A stretch of DNA of 64,000 nucleotides from an uncultured Eubacteriales bacterium (GTDB taxonomy: Bacteria > Bacillota > Clostridia > Christensenellales > Aristaeellaceae), in the NCBI GenBank assembly GCA_902764915.1, contig CACWXY010000008.1, positions 1 through 64,000 of the forward strand. Direction: 5' to 3'. Position 1 is the stretch's first letter, and the number at the start of each line of letters is the position of its first letter. A program made the position numbers and the translations under genes. The notes under the pieces are model-generated. The model was not told where the DNA came from. It did not search any database and worked only from the letters and a program-made list of their open reading frames with translations. Shown here piece after piece: positions 42,766 through 51,064 of the stretch.

Positions 42766-43962
42766 ATGATGAAAAACTTTGTCTTCATTTCTCCGAATTT
42801 TCCGGAGAACTATTGGCATTTCTGCAGGGAACTGCAGGGAAACGGCATAAATGTACTGGGAATCGGCGATCAGCCCTACCATGAACTGCGTCCCGAAGTC
42901 CGCGACAGTCTCAATGAGTATTACAAGGTTTCCACGCTGGAAAACTATGACGAGGTCTATCGTGCCGTCGCTTTCTTTATTTTCCGCTACGGACGCATTG
43001 ACTGGCTGGAGAGCAATAACGAATACTGGCTGGAGCGCGACGCACAGCTCCGTCAGGACTTCCATATCATGTCCGGATGGCAGGTGGAGGACCTGCCCCG
43101 TATCAAGTACAAGAGCCGCATGAAGGAATACTACCAGAAAGTCGGCATTCCCACGGCACGCTATCACATGGTCGACGATTTCGAGCACTGCATGCGCTTT
43201 ATCGAAGAAGTGCATTTCCCTGTCATCGTAAAGCCGGATAACGGAGTCGGCGCTGCTCATACCTATAAGCTTTCCTCTGAAGATGACCTGCGCACTTTCC
43301 TGGCAACGCGTGAGCCGGTTTCCTATATCATGGAAGAGTTCATTGATGGTGAGGTACAGTCCTACGACGCCATTATTGACAGTCACGGTGAACCGCTCTT
43401 TGAAACCGGAAACCGTACGCCTAATTCCATTATGGACATTGTCAATAATGAGGATAATACCTTCTATTATATTCTCCGGGATCTTCCGGATGATACCCGC
43501 GAGGCCGGACGGAAGACCGTGAAGTCCTTCGGTGTCCGCTCACGGTTTATACACTTTGAATTTTTCCGTCTGCTCAAAGACCATGAAGGCCTGGGCAAGA
43601 AGGGACAGATTATCGCACTGGAAGTCAATATGCGTCCCTGCGGCGGCATTTCACCCGAGATGATGAACTATGCCAATTCCACGGATGTCTATAAGATCTA
43701 TGCGGACATGATCGCCTATGACTCCACGCTCAAATCGACCGGAGAACGTGCCTTCTGTGCTTTCTTCGGCCGCCGTGATGCCAAGCATTACCGCCTGTCC
43801 TCCGAGGAACTGGCGCAGAAGTATGCGCCGCAGATGCGGCAGCACATGCGTGTGCCGGAAGCGCTTTCCGGTGCCATGAGCAATGAAGCCTTTATTGCGG
43901 TCTTCCCCACACAGGAAGCACTGGATCAGTTTGCCCGGGATGCATCCGACAGCGCTGACTGA
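42766..43962 (+). CDS. ATP-grasp domain ligase of unknown substrate
   Basis: The 398-residue protein has a pre-ATP-grasp domain (FVFISPNFPENYWHFCRELQ) and an ATP-grasp fold: RIKYKSRMKEYYQKVGIPTA, FPVIVKPDNGVGAAHTYKLS, SYIMEEFIDGEVQSYDAIID and ALEVNMRPCGGISPEMMNYA, which carries the metal-binding Glu/Asn. It resembles carbamoyl-phosphate-synthase-like ATP-grasp enzymes that ligate amino acids or carboxylates. ATG at 42766 follows AAAGGATGG. Its end overlaps the convergent LysR gene by 37 bases. In this operon it may attach an amino acid or acid to the product of the upstream hydrolases; that is inference. Confidence 0.85.
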   Translation: MMKNFVFISPNFPENYWHFCRELQGNGINVLGIGDQPYHELRPEVRDSLNEYYKVSTLENYDEVYRAVAFFIFRYGRIDWLESNNEYWLERDAQLRQDFHIMSGWQVEDLPRIKYKSRMKEYYQKVGIPTARYHMVDDFEHCMRFIEEVHFPVIVKPDNGVGAAHTYKLSSEDDLRTFLATREPVSYIMEEFIDGEVQSYDAIIDSHGEPLFETGNRTPNSIMDIVNNEDNTFYYILRDLPDDTREAGRKTVKSFGVRSRFIHFEFFRLLKDHEGLGKKGQIIALEVNMRPCGGISPEMMNYANSTDVYKIYADMIAYDSTLKSTGERAFCAFFGRRDAKHYRLSSEELAQKYAPQMRQHMRVPEALSGAMSNEAFIAVFPTQEALDQFARDASDSAD

Positions 43963-44843
43963 GTCAGGCTTTCGTAGAGTCTTCTGATTTCCGCGAGAAT
44001 GGACGGATAATCAAACGCATCTCCGCTGACCAGCTGAATTTCCCTTTGAAGATTCATGCCTTCAATCCCGGCGCCGTACAGCCTGCCGGCTTGAATTTCT
44101 TCCCTGCATGCGCTGTACGCCATGATGGTAACGCCCAGATTGGCCATGACCAGTTCCTTGATGGAAGTCAGATCATCCATCTCCAGCCGCACATCATAAT
44201 TGTGTATGTGATCCATATGCTCAATCAGTCCCGCCTCAAAGAGCCGTCTTGTGCCAGCCTCATCGCTGCGCAGGATCAGGCTCTCTTTTTTCAGTTCCTC
44301 CAGTGTAACCCTGTCCCGGCACGCCAGGGGATGCTGCGGACACATGACGACAAGCAGATAATCGGTGTCCAGATGTTCCACTCGGCACGACTTGCTTTCC
44401 ACCGTGCCGTCCAGAAGCGCAAAATCCAGCGCGTAGTCCTCGATTCTGCGCACCAGCTGCTCCGTACTCCCTGTGACAACACGGATGCTTGTCTCCGGAT
44501 GGGCGGAGCAGTAGCTGGTGAATACTCTTCCCAGGAGTGCTTCGGAACAGGTCGGCGTAATTCCCACAGTCAGGTGCGTCAGCTGTGTTTCCGCATCCGT
44601 CAGTTCCCGGCGCAGTCTGTTTTCCAGGTTTTCCAGGCGCTGCGCATACTGCAGAAGAATCTTTCCTTCCCCTGTCAGATACTGTGCATTGCCGTTGCGA
44701 TAAAAAATCTTGATTCCGTATTCGCGCTCCAGCTGTCGGATGTGGTAGGTCACGGAAGGCTGTGAAAGAGAAAGGCTTTTCGCCGCCTTTACATAACTGC
44801 CTTCGCGTATGATGGCCAGAAAGCTCTCCAGTCGAAGGTCCAT
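43926..44843 (-). CDS. LysR family transcriptional regulator
   Basis: The 305-residue protein has an N-terminal winged helix (LESFLAIIREGSYVKAAKSL, SLSQPSVTYHIRQLEREYGI) and a LysR effector domain with LTHLTVGITPTCSEALLGRV and LDFALLDGTVESKSC. GGGGAGG precedes ATG at 44843. It is divergent from the antiporter gene at 44963, the usual relation of a LysR regulator and its target. Its 3' end overlaps the ATP-grasp gene by 37 bases in tail-to-tail orientation. Ligand unknown. Confidence 0.92.
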   Translation of the reverse strand: MDLRLESFLAIIREGSYVKAAKSLSLSQPSVTYHIRQLEREYGIKIFYRNGNAQYLTGEGKILLQYAQRLENLENRLRRELTDAETQLTHLTVGITPTCSEALLGRVFTSYCSAHPETSIRVVTGSTEQLVRRIEDYALDFALLDGTVESKSCRVEHLDTDYLLVVMCPQHPLACRDRVTLEELKKESLILRSDEAGTRRLFEAGLIEHMDHIHNYDVRLEMDDLTSIKELVMANLGVTIMAYSACREEIQAGRLYGAGIEGMNLQREIQLVSGDAFDYPSILAEIRRLYESLTQSALSDASRAN

Positions 44844-44862
44844 ACCGTTTCCTCCCCGAACA

Positions 44863-44930
44863 ATTATTAAGAATTTTTATAGCATTATTAAAAATTCCAA
44901 ATTGATTTTATCACGAAGAATCAGTACAAT
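44863..44930 (+). promoter_or_regulatory. LysR operator region and antiporter promoter
   Basis: Two near-identical direct repeats, ATTATTAAGAATT (44863-44875) and ATTATTAAAAATT (44884-44896), are 21 bases apart, two helical turns. Downstream are -35 TTGATT (44902-44907) and -10 TACAAT (44925-44930) with a 17-base spacer reading into the antiporter gene. The repeats are a good candidate for LysR binding. Confidence 0.6.
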
Positions 44931-44962
44931 CAATCATGAGTTTGTTGTCAGGAGGTGTGTCT

Positions 44963-46465
44963 ATGACCATTTCCGCCATGATTGCGTCCCTGTCTCCGGA
45001 AGCGCAGGCGCTTCTGGGCGTGTCCCTGATCTGGCTTTGCGGGTTTCTGATGTCCCGTGTTTCCAAGGTTTTCTCTCTGCCCAATGTTACCGGCTATATT
45101 CTGGCCGGTGTTGTGATCGGGCCTTACTGTCTTTCACTGCTGCCGGCACATATCACGCAGAGCATGTCGTTTATCACCGATGCAGCCCTTGCGATGATCG
45201 CCTTTGGCGTGGGACGATACATGCAGCTGGACACACTGAAAAGTCAGGGTATCAAAATGATTCTGCTTACGGTCATGGAAGCGCTTTCGGCCGCCCTGAT
45301 CGTGACACTGACCATGCTTTTCGTTTTCCATCTGCCGCTCTCCACGGCACTTCTGCTGGGTGCGATCGGCTCTGCCACCGCACCGGCTTCCAGTCTGATG
45401 ACCATTCGGCAGTACAAGGCCAAAGGACCCTTTGTCAATACACTGATTCAGGTTGTGGCCCTTGATGACGCAGTAGCTCTCCTCGCCTTTTCCGTGTGTG
45501 CTGCGATCGCTGCCGGCGCGGAGAACACCGGCCACAGTGCCATGACCATGCTGATGCCGATTCTGACGAACCTGGGCGTTATCCTTGTCTGCTATGTTCT
45601 GGGACGTCTTCTGGTAGTCGCGCTGCAGGGCCGCAGTCCGGACCATCGGATTGTACTTACCTGTGCTTTTATTTTTCTGATTGCCGGTGCCTGTGCGGCC
45701 ATTAATGTGTCCCCGCTTCTGGGCTGCATGATGCTGGGTGCCACCTATGTCAATGTATCCGGAGACAAGACCATATTCAAGCAGGTCTCCCGCATTTCCC
45801 CGCCGATCAATATTCTATTCTTTGTGCTCTCCGGCATGCGGCTGAACCTGGAAGCCCTGGCGACCGTTGGCATTATCGGTGTTGCATACTTTGCCATCCG
45901 AATTCTGGGAAAGTATATCGGAGCATGGACCGGCTGCCGCATGATTCATGCACCCGCGGAGGTACAGCGGTATCTGGGTCTTGCCTTGATTCCGCAGGCC
46001 GGTGTCAGCATCGGCCTGGCTGTTCTGGCACAGCGAATTCTGCCGCCCGAGTCCGGCATGCTGATCAATACGATTATTCTCTCCTCTTCCGTTCTCTATG
46101 AAATGATCGGTCCCATGTGCGCCAAGTATGCGCTGATGCGCTCCGGGGCCATCAAGACGGCAGAGTCCGCTCTGCCGCTGCGCACAGCACCTGTCACCTC
46201 CGGGACCAAGAAAGCAAGCCGCGAGATAGGTACAATGGAGCGGAAAGCACAGGTGACGCCCCTTCCCAAAGCAGAAGCTGGCGCCGAAAAGCCGCACAAG
46301 AAAAGTGACAAGAAGGACAGGCATGCCAAGGATAAGAAAGCAGAGGACAGGAAACAGCAGCGCAGCGCACTGACCGTTGTGCCGCACGCAAGCAGTACAC
46401 CGCCTGCTTCCCTGCACAGACGTTTTCTTCTGCATCCGGAACACGAAAACCGATTTACTGCCTGA
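44963..46465 (+). CDS. CPA2 family cation:proton antiporter with charged C-terminal tail
   Basis: The 500-residue protein has 12 or so helices with Kef/NapA-like marks: SKVFSLPNVTGYILAGVVIG, FITDAALAMIAFGVGRYMQL, and SATAPASSLMTIRQYKAKGP followed by QVVALDDAVALLAF, where the DD pair is the ion-binding site. It exchanges sodium or potassium for protons. No TrkA-N domain follows; instead the last 110 residues form a hydrophilic tail with a Lys-rich stretch (KKSDKKDRHAKDKKAEDRKQ). ATG at 44963 follows AGGAGG by 8 bases. Confidence 0.88.
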   Translation: MTISAMIASLSPEAQALLGVSLIWLCGFLMSRVSKVFSLPNVTGYILAGVVIGPYCLSLLPAHITQSMSFITDAALAMIAFGVGRYMQLDTLKSQGIKMILLTVMEALSAALIVTLTMLFVFHLPLSTALLLGAIGSATAPASSLMTIRQYKAKGPFVNTLIQVVALDDAVALLAFSVCAAIAAGAENTGHSAMTMLMPILTNLGVILVCYVLGRLLVVALQGRSPDHRIVLTCAFIFLIAGACAAINVSPLLGCMMLGATYVNVSGDKTIFKQVSRISPPINILFFVLSGMRLNLEALATVGIIGVAYFAIRILGKYIGAWTGCRMIHAPAEVQRYLGLALIPQAGVSIGLAVLAQRILPPESGMLINTIILSSSVLYEMIGPMCAKYALMRSGAIKTAESALPLRTAPVTSGTKKASREIGTMERKAQVTPLPKAEAGAEKPHKKSDKKDRHAKDKKAEDRKQQRSALTVVPHASSTPPASLHRRFLLHPEHENRFTA

Positions 46466-46469
46466 TCAG

Positions 46470-46494
46470 CCGCCGTCCTGTGGGACGGCGGTTC
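46470..46494 (+). terminator. Terminator after the antiporter gene
   Basis: CCGCCGTCC and GGACGGCGG form a 9-bp G+C-rich stem with a short loop, followed by TTCTTG, 5 bases after the stop codon. The T-run is weak. Confidence 0.6.
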
Positions 46495-46550
46495 TTGCGT
46501 TTCGATTTCCTGTTCCTTATCATAAAAGGCAGGAAAAAGGGGGCGTATCC

Positions 46551-48536
46551 ATGAAAACCACCATCGGCATTCTGGCACATGTGGACGCAGGGAAAACCAC
46601 GCTGTCCGAACAGCTGCTCTTTCGGACCGGCGTGCTGGCAAAGCCGGGATCCATACAGGAGAAGAATACTCTTATGGACCAGGATCCCATGGAAACGGAG
46701 CGCGGCATCACGGTGTTCTCGGGCCTGGCTTCCTTTCCCCTGGGCGGCGATACGTATTATCTGCTGGATACGCCGGGGCATGTGGATTTCGCCTCTGACA
46801 TGGAGCGCGCGCTTTCCGCCCTTGACCTGGGGATTCTCCTGATCTCCGCGCCGGACGGCATTCAGGGGCATACGCTGACCCTGTGGTCGCTTCTGGAACA
46901 GTGGAAGGTTCCCACGCTTGTTTTTCTCAACAAGTGTGACCGTGGGGACGCAGATGCTGACACGGCTGTCGCTGCGCTTTCCGCCCGATTTCATGCGCCG
47001 TTTCTGGACATGAGAAGGCTGCAGAAAACCGGACAGCTGGATGATACGCTGATCGATGATGCTTCTCTGCTCTCCGAAGAATTGACAGAAGCCTGTCTGT
47101 CGGGGAACATGACAGCGGCAATACTACTTGACTGTCTGCGGCCTATGGTGGCACAGCGTGCGGTTTTCCCGGTCTTTTCGGGTTCCGCACTCACCGGGGA
47201 AGGCATGGACAGTTTTCTCAGGCTCCTGCATGCGCTGACGCCGTTTTCCTCACCTGCATCCGACGCACTGTCCGGCTTTCTTTTCCAGGTGCGCTATGAG
47301 GGAAATACACGCATTGCTTTCTGGAAGATCCTCTCCGGCACACTGCGTCCCAAAGATGTGTTCCCCCTCACTCCGCTGCCTTCCAAGGTACAGGAAATCC
47401 GCCGCTACCGGGGAAGACGATATGAAATTCTGCGGGAAGCAGAAGCCGGTGACATTGTCGGAATTCCCATGCGCGAGGGACGGATCGGTGATACCCTGGG
47501 TGGCCTGCCGTCCCTCGTCTATCATGTGTCCCCCATGATCTCCGCGACGCTTCTCTGGGACCGCAGCCGTGTGCCAGCCTTTCAGGTGGCACAGTACATG
47601 CGTCAGCTGGAGGAGGAAGACCCGGAGCTTCACGTGGAGGAGGACGGCGATACTATCCGCCTTCGGATTCTGGGACGGATGCAGCTGGACATGCTGAAAG
47701 AAAAAATGCAGGCGCGCTATGCGCTGCCTGTATCCTTCGGGCCCATGCAGATCCTCTATCATGAGACAGTTGCCGCACCGGTCATAGGCATCGGGCACTA
47801 TGAACCGCTGCGGCATTATGCGGAAGTCCATGTGCGGCTGCTCCCCGGTCCGCGCGGCAGCGGCATCCGTTTCCGCTCGGTAGCGCATGTGGATGATCTG
47901 GCGCTGAACTGGCAGCGCCTGATCAGGACACATGTCTTTGAAAAGGAGCATCGCAGCATACTGACAGGGAGTCCGCTGACGGATGTCACCGTTGAACTGC
48001 TCTGCGGGCGTGCTCATCTCAAGCATACGGAAGGCGGCGATTTCCGGGAAGCTACCTATCGCGCCATTCAGAACGCACTGCGCTTTGCTGACGCTGTGCT
48101 TCTGGAACCGCTCTGCCGCTTTACGCTGCGTTTTCCGGAACCGTTTCTGCCTGCCGTCACACGGGACATGCTGCAGATGCATGCGTCCACGGATTCGCCT
48201 GTGTTTGAAAACGGCGAGATTCTGCTGACCGGAAGCGCGCCGTATGCGGCCTTCGCACCATGGCAGGAAACGTTTCCCCATCTGACGCACGGAAAAGGTT
48301 CGCTTCAGGCTGTACCTGCCGGGGAAGCGGTCGCACGCAACAGTGAGGAAATCATCGCAGCCAGGCAGTACCGTCCGGGACCGCAGGACACAGGCGACTC
48401 TGTCTTCTGTGCGCACGGTGCGGGATTCGTTGTACAGTGGTCTCATGTGCGAGAATGGGCCCATCTCCCGGACCCGGAAGATCCGGACGCACTTCCGGAA
48501 ACCTGCCTTTCGACCCCGGAGGAGGCTGTAATGTGA
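46551..48536 (+). CDS. TetM/EF-G-like translational GTPase
   Basis: The 661-residue protein has a translational GTPase domain: G1 AHVDAGKTT, G2 RGIT, G3 DTPGH, G4 NKCD and GSA. Domains II-V are arranged as in ribosomal protection proteins (LHVEEDGDTIRLRILGRMQL, domain IV near MQILYHETVAAPVIGIGHYE, RYRLxFPEPFLPAV-like domain V). It is therefore related to Tet(M)/Tet(O) and EF-G. It diverges from the named tetracycline determinants (NKCD for NKID, and an extended C-terminus), so drug resistance should not be assumed. ATG at 46551 follows AAAAAGGGGG. Its stop overlaps the next start (GTGA). Confidence 0.87.
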   Translation: MKTTIGILAHVDAGKTTLSEQLLFRTGVLAKPGSIQEKNTLMDQDPMETERGITVFSGLASFPLGGDTYYLLDTPGHVDFASDMERALSALDLGILLISAPDGIQGHTLTLWSLLEQWKVPTLVFLNKCDRGDADADTAVAALSARFHAPFLDMRRLQKTGQLDDTLIDDASLLSEELTEACLSGNMTAAILLDCLRPMVAQRAVFPVFSGSALTGEGMDSFLRLLHALTPFSSPASDALSGFLFQVRYEGNTRIAFWKILSGTLRPKDVFPLTPLPSKVQEIRRYRGRRYEILREAEAGDIVGIPMREGRIGDTLGGLPSLVYHVSPMISATLLWDRSRVPAFQVAQYMRQLEEEDPELHVEEDGDTIRLRILGRMQLDMLKEKMQARYALPVSFGPMQILYHETVAAPVIGIGHYEPLRHYAEVHVRLLPGPRGSGIRFRSVAHVDDLALNWQRLIRTHVFEKEHRSILTGSPLTDVTVELLCGRAHLKHTEGGDFREATYRAIQNALRFADAVLLEPLCRFTLRFPEPFLPAVTRDMLQMHASTDSPVFENGEILLTGSAPYAAFAPWQETFPHLTHGKGSLQAVPAGEAVARNSEEIIAARQYRPGPQDTGDSVFCAHGAGFVVQWSHVREWAHLPDPEDPDALPETCLSTPEEAVM

Positions 48537-49768
48537 AACGTTTCTGTTCCCTTTGCTTTCTGCTGCTTCTATTTTCATGCACCGCACTGGCCGATACTGT
48601 CCTGATGCAGGTGACTGACCTGCATTTTCTGGCGCCTTCGCTCTATGAAGGCAGCGAACTGTTTTCGCAGGCGCTGCTTCATGGAGACGGTAAGGTAACG
48701 GACAGAAGTGATATCCTGCTATCAGCGATGGAAAAGGAAGTCATGTCCGTTCACCCCGACGCATTGATTCTGTCCGGAGATCTCACGTTCAATGGAGAAA
48801 AGCAGAGCCATGTCCTGCTTTCGGAATGCCTCCGCCGCATCCAGGACTCCGGAATTGCAGTATATGTCATTCCCGGCAATCATGACATGAATATGCCCAA
48901 TGCCTGCGCTTTTTCGCGATACAGCTATGCACGCACGGAAAGTGTCAGCGCATCGGAATTCCGTGACATCTACGCGCCCTTTCTTCCTGCGCATGACGGC
49001 AGCATGCGGCTGGGCGGCTGGGCCGAGGTCGGCGATGTCGTGCTGCTGCTGGTTGACGGTGCCATCTATGAGCCTGTGAGCCTTACGGGAGGATTCATCC
49101 CCGCGGAAACGCTGCAGGCGGTCCGGCATGTGCTGGAGACAGTGCAGGAGACAGGAAAGGCTGTGATCTCCGTTACGCATCACAGTCTGATCCCGCATGC
49201 GGACCTGATGCAGGAGAGTTTTGTTCTGCGCAATGCCTCTGCGCTTCTTTCGCTGTATCAGACATACAAAGTCCCGCTGAACCTGTCCGGGCATCTGCAT
49301 CTGCAGCATATTGCCCAGTCGCAGGGGGTCACGGATGCGGCCACGGGCGCTTTTTCCCTCTTTCCGCACCATTACGGTCTGATTACGGTCAGCGAGGATA
49401 CGATCCGCTATGAAAGCCGTACGCTTTCCCCGCAGCATGTGCCGGAGGGCTTTCTGGAGGAAAGCGCGAACTTTTTCGTTACGGTAACGGCGCTGAAAAT
49501 ACAGCCTGTTCTAGAAGCACTGGACCTGACTTCCTCACAGAAAGCGGACATGCTGCGGCTTGCCTGCGAAGTGAACCTGGCCTATTTCTCCGGTCTCCTC
49601 GGGTCCAACGGAACCGCCTGGCAGGAGGACCCGGGCTATGCACTCTGGACAGCGCATCGGACGGATTCGCTGGAGGCACAGTATATCGCGGGTATTCTGG
49701 AAACGGAAAGACAGGATCAGATCAATGTCACGCTTGCCTGTGCTTCTGCATCCCCGGAGGGCCGGTGA
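48533..49768 (+). CDS. Exported metallophosphoesterase
   Basis: The 411-residue precursor starts with GTG at 48533, 9 bases after GGAGGAGG. It has a signal sequence whose LLFSC (Cys about residue 16) could be a lipobox. Calcineurin-like phosphoesterase motifs follow: TDLHFL, LSGDLTFNGE, PGNHDMN, ISVTHHSLIPHA and NLSGHLHLQH, supplying the two-metal site. Substrate unknown; extracellular nucleotides or phosphodiesters are typical. It is translationally coupled to the TetM-like gene. Its end overlaps the convergent RNase H gene by 52 bases. Confidence 0.88.
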   Translation: MKRFCSLCFLLLLFSCTALADTVLMQVTDLHFLAPSLYEGSELFSQALLHGDGKVTDRSDILLSAMEKEVMSVHPDALILSGDLTFNGEKQSHVLLSECLRRIQDSGIAVYVIPGNHDMNMPNACAFSRYSYARTESVSASEFRDIYAPFLPAHDGSMRLGGWAEVGDVVLLLVDGAIYEPVSLTGGFIPAETLQAVRHVLETVQETGKAVISVTHHSLIPHADLMQESFVLRNASALLSLYQTYKVPLNLSGHLHLQHIAQSQGVTDAATGAFSLFPHHYGLITVSEDTIRYESRTLSPQHVPEGFLEESANFFVTVTALKIQPVLEALDLTSSQKADMLRLACEVNLAYFSGLLGSNGTAWQEDPGYALWTAHRTDSLEAQYIAGILETERQDQINVTLACASASPEGR

Positions 49769-50541
49769 CCGTCAAAGGCTGCATTCCATGCCAGTGCATC
49801 CGCCATTTCGTTGAGTGCTACGCCTGTATGCGCCGGAACCTTCTGAAAGCACACCTTCATTTTGCCCGCATACTTTGTCTGATAGGTGCTGACATACATC
49901 TGGCTCAGCGGCTTATTGGCTTTCCATTCCCCGCATATCCAGTATGCAAGCCCCGCGTAATCGTGATAGATCCGCACCTGACTGATTCCGTTTTCCAGCG
50001 CGAACTCCATGGCCGCCAGGGCACCCATGATTTCCCCGGCTACATTCCGGGACTCCAGATAGTCCGTTTCGCTTCCTGCACCGGAACGCGTAATCGTTCT
50101 GCCTTTCCATACCATGGCAACGCCCCAGCCGTACCTGGCACCTCTCTGATTGAACGAACCGTCACAGTAGGCTGTCAGCACGCCGTTTCTGTCGTCCTCT
50201 TCCATCAGCATCTGCCAGTAGTCTTTACCCGCAAGCCAGGCTCTGGCTTCATCCTCATTCTTAAAGGATTTATAGACCGGATTTGGATACCCGCTGATAG
50301 CGTCCAGGCATGCGCTCCAGCTGGGAAACAGACCGGTCTGATTGCCGCTGCGAACGGCATAGACTTTCCCGCTCTGCACACTGCCGCCCTGCATATAGGT
50401 CTGTGCATCCTCTTCTTTCAGAAAGGATTTGAACTCGGCTCCGGGAAAGCCGATCACCTGTGCCTGGCATTCCTTCCATGTCTCAAATATGCCGGCTTTC
50501 CGGCCTTTGCGGACGGCATACCATTTCTTGGGAGTGGCCAT
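49717..50541 (-). CDS. RNase HI with two N-terminal viroplasmin-like domains
   Basis: The 274-residue protein has two copies of the RNA/DNA-hybrid-binding viroplasmin (RNase H1 N-terminal) domain: KKWYAVRKGRKAGIFETWKE at residues about 4-50 and VYAVRSGNQTGLFPSWSACL at about 56-105. An RNase HI domain follows: LTAYCDGSFN (first Asp), NVAGEIMGALAAMEFA (Glu), RIYHDYAGLAYWICGEWK (Asp) and VPAHTGVALNEMADALA (last Asp). It degrades RNA in RNA-DNA hybrids. ATG at 50541 fits the domain start and follows GAAGGAAAAAG. Confidence 0.93.
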   Translation of the reverse strand: MATPKKWYAVRKGRKAGIFETWKECQAQVIGFPGAEFKSFLKEEDAQTYMQGGSVQSGKVYAVRSGNQTGLFPSWSACLDAISGYPNPVYKSFKNEDEARAWLAGKDYWQMLMEEDDRNGVLTAYCDGSFNQRGARYGWGVAMVWKGRTITRSGAGSETDYLESRNVAGEIMGALAAMEFALENGISQVRIYHDYAGLAYWICGEWKANKPLSQMYVSTYQTKYAGKMKVCFQKVPAHTGVALNEMADALAWNAAFDGHRPSGDAEAQASVTLI

Positions 50542-50792
50542 TTGCTTTTTCCTTCTCTCTGTCGCTGATTCGCAGGGAAATGCGTGCCTGCTTCCTTCTG
50601 TCATGCACCGGCCCCCCGGTCAGAACGTACCGGGAGCAGGCAGCAGCATGCTTTCCGCATCAGATATCCTGCGTATTCTTCCAGGCAGAATACTGGCTAT
50701 GACACGGCCTTCCCATTGACACAGGATGCCGCTTGGAAAGCCCCTGGATATGGGATTATAACAGATTATACACGCAAACCGGAAACATTTTT

Positions 50793-50821
50793 TTGACGCA
50801 GCAGGAGGATTGTGCTAGACT
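50793..50821 (+). promoter_or_regulatory. Promoter of the small protein-GDPD genes
   Basis: -35 TTGACG (50793-50798) and -10 TAGACT (50816-50821) with a 17-base spacer, 48 bases before the small gene. The rest of 50542-50869 shows no gene. Confidence 0.7.
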
Positions 50822-50869
50822 CTGCCCTGCTTGCGCACACCAGTATCCTGCCGGAAAGGAAGTCGTTCC

Positions 50870-51064
50870 ATGGCTTATTCCCTTCGTTCGTACCATGCCC
50901 CCCTGGTGCCTGACTGCCGTCTCTGCCCCGCACCGGAGGATGCCATTGCCCCGCCTTCCTGTCACGCGATGAGTATTGATCCGGAATACTTCCGCATTTT
51001 CACCAATGTCCAGGACGCTATCGTCAATCTATCCCGGGCACTGATTCAGGAGGCGAATGCATGA
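50870..51064 (+). CDS. Small hypothetical protein upstream of GDPD
   Basis: The 64-residue frame starts at ATG 50870, 7 bases after AAAGGAAG, and overlaps the next gene by 4 bases (ATGA), good evidence that it is translated. It has three cysteines in a proline-rich first half (DCRLCPAPEDA, PPSCHAM) and a helical second half (YFRIFTNVQDAIVNLSRALI). The N-terminal Cys pairing could bind metal. No family recognised. Confidence 0.6.
   Translation: MAYSLRSYHAPLVPDCRLCPAPEDAIAPPSCHAMSIDPEYFRIFTNVQDAIVNLSRALIQEANA

Noticed and set aside
46551-48536. Tetracycline resistance gene
   Set aside because: It is a ribosomal-protection-type GTPase by fold, but it differs from named Tet proteins and sits in an ordinary chromosomal operon without mobile features, so resistance is not claimed.
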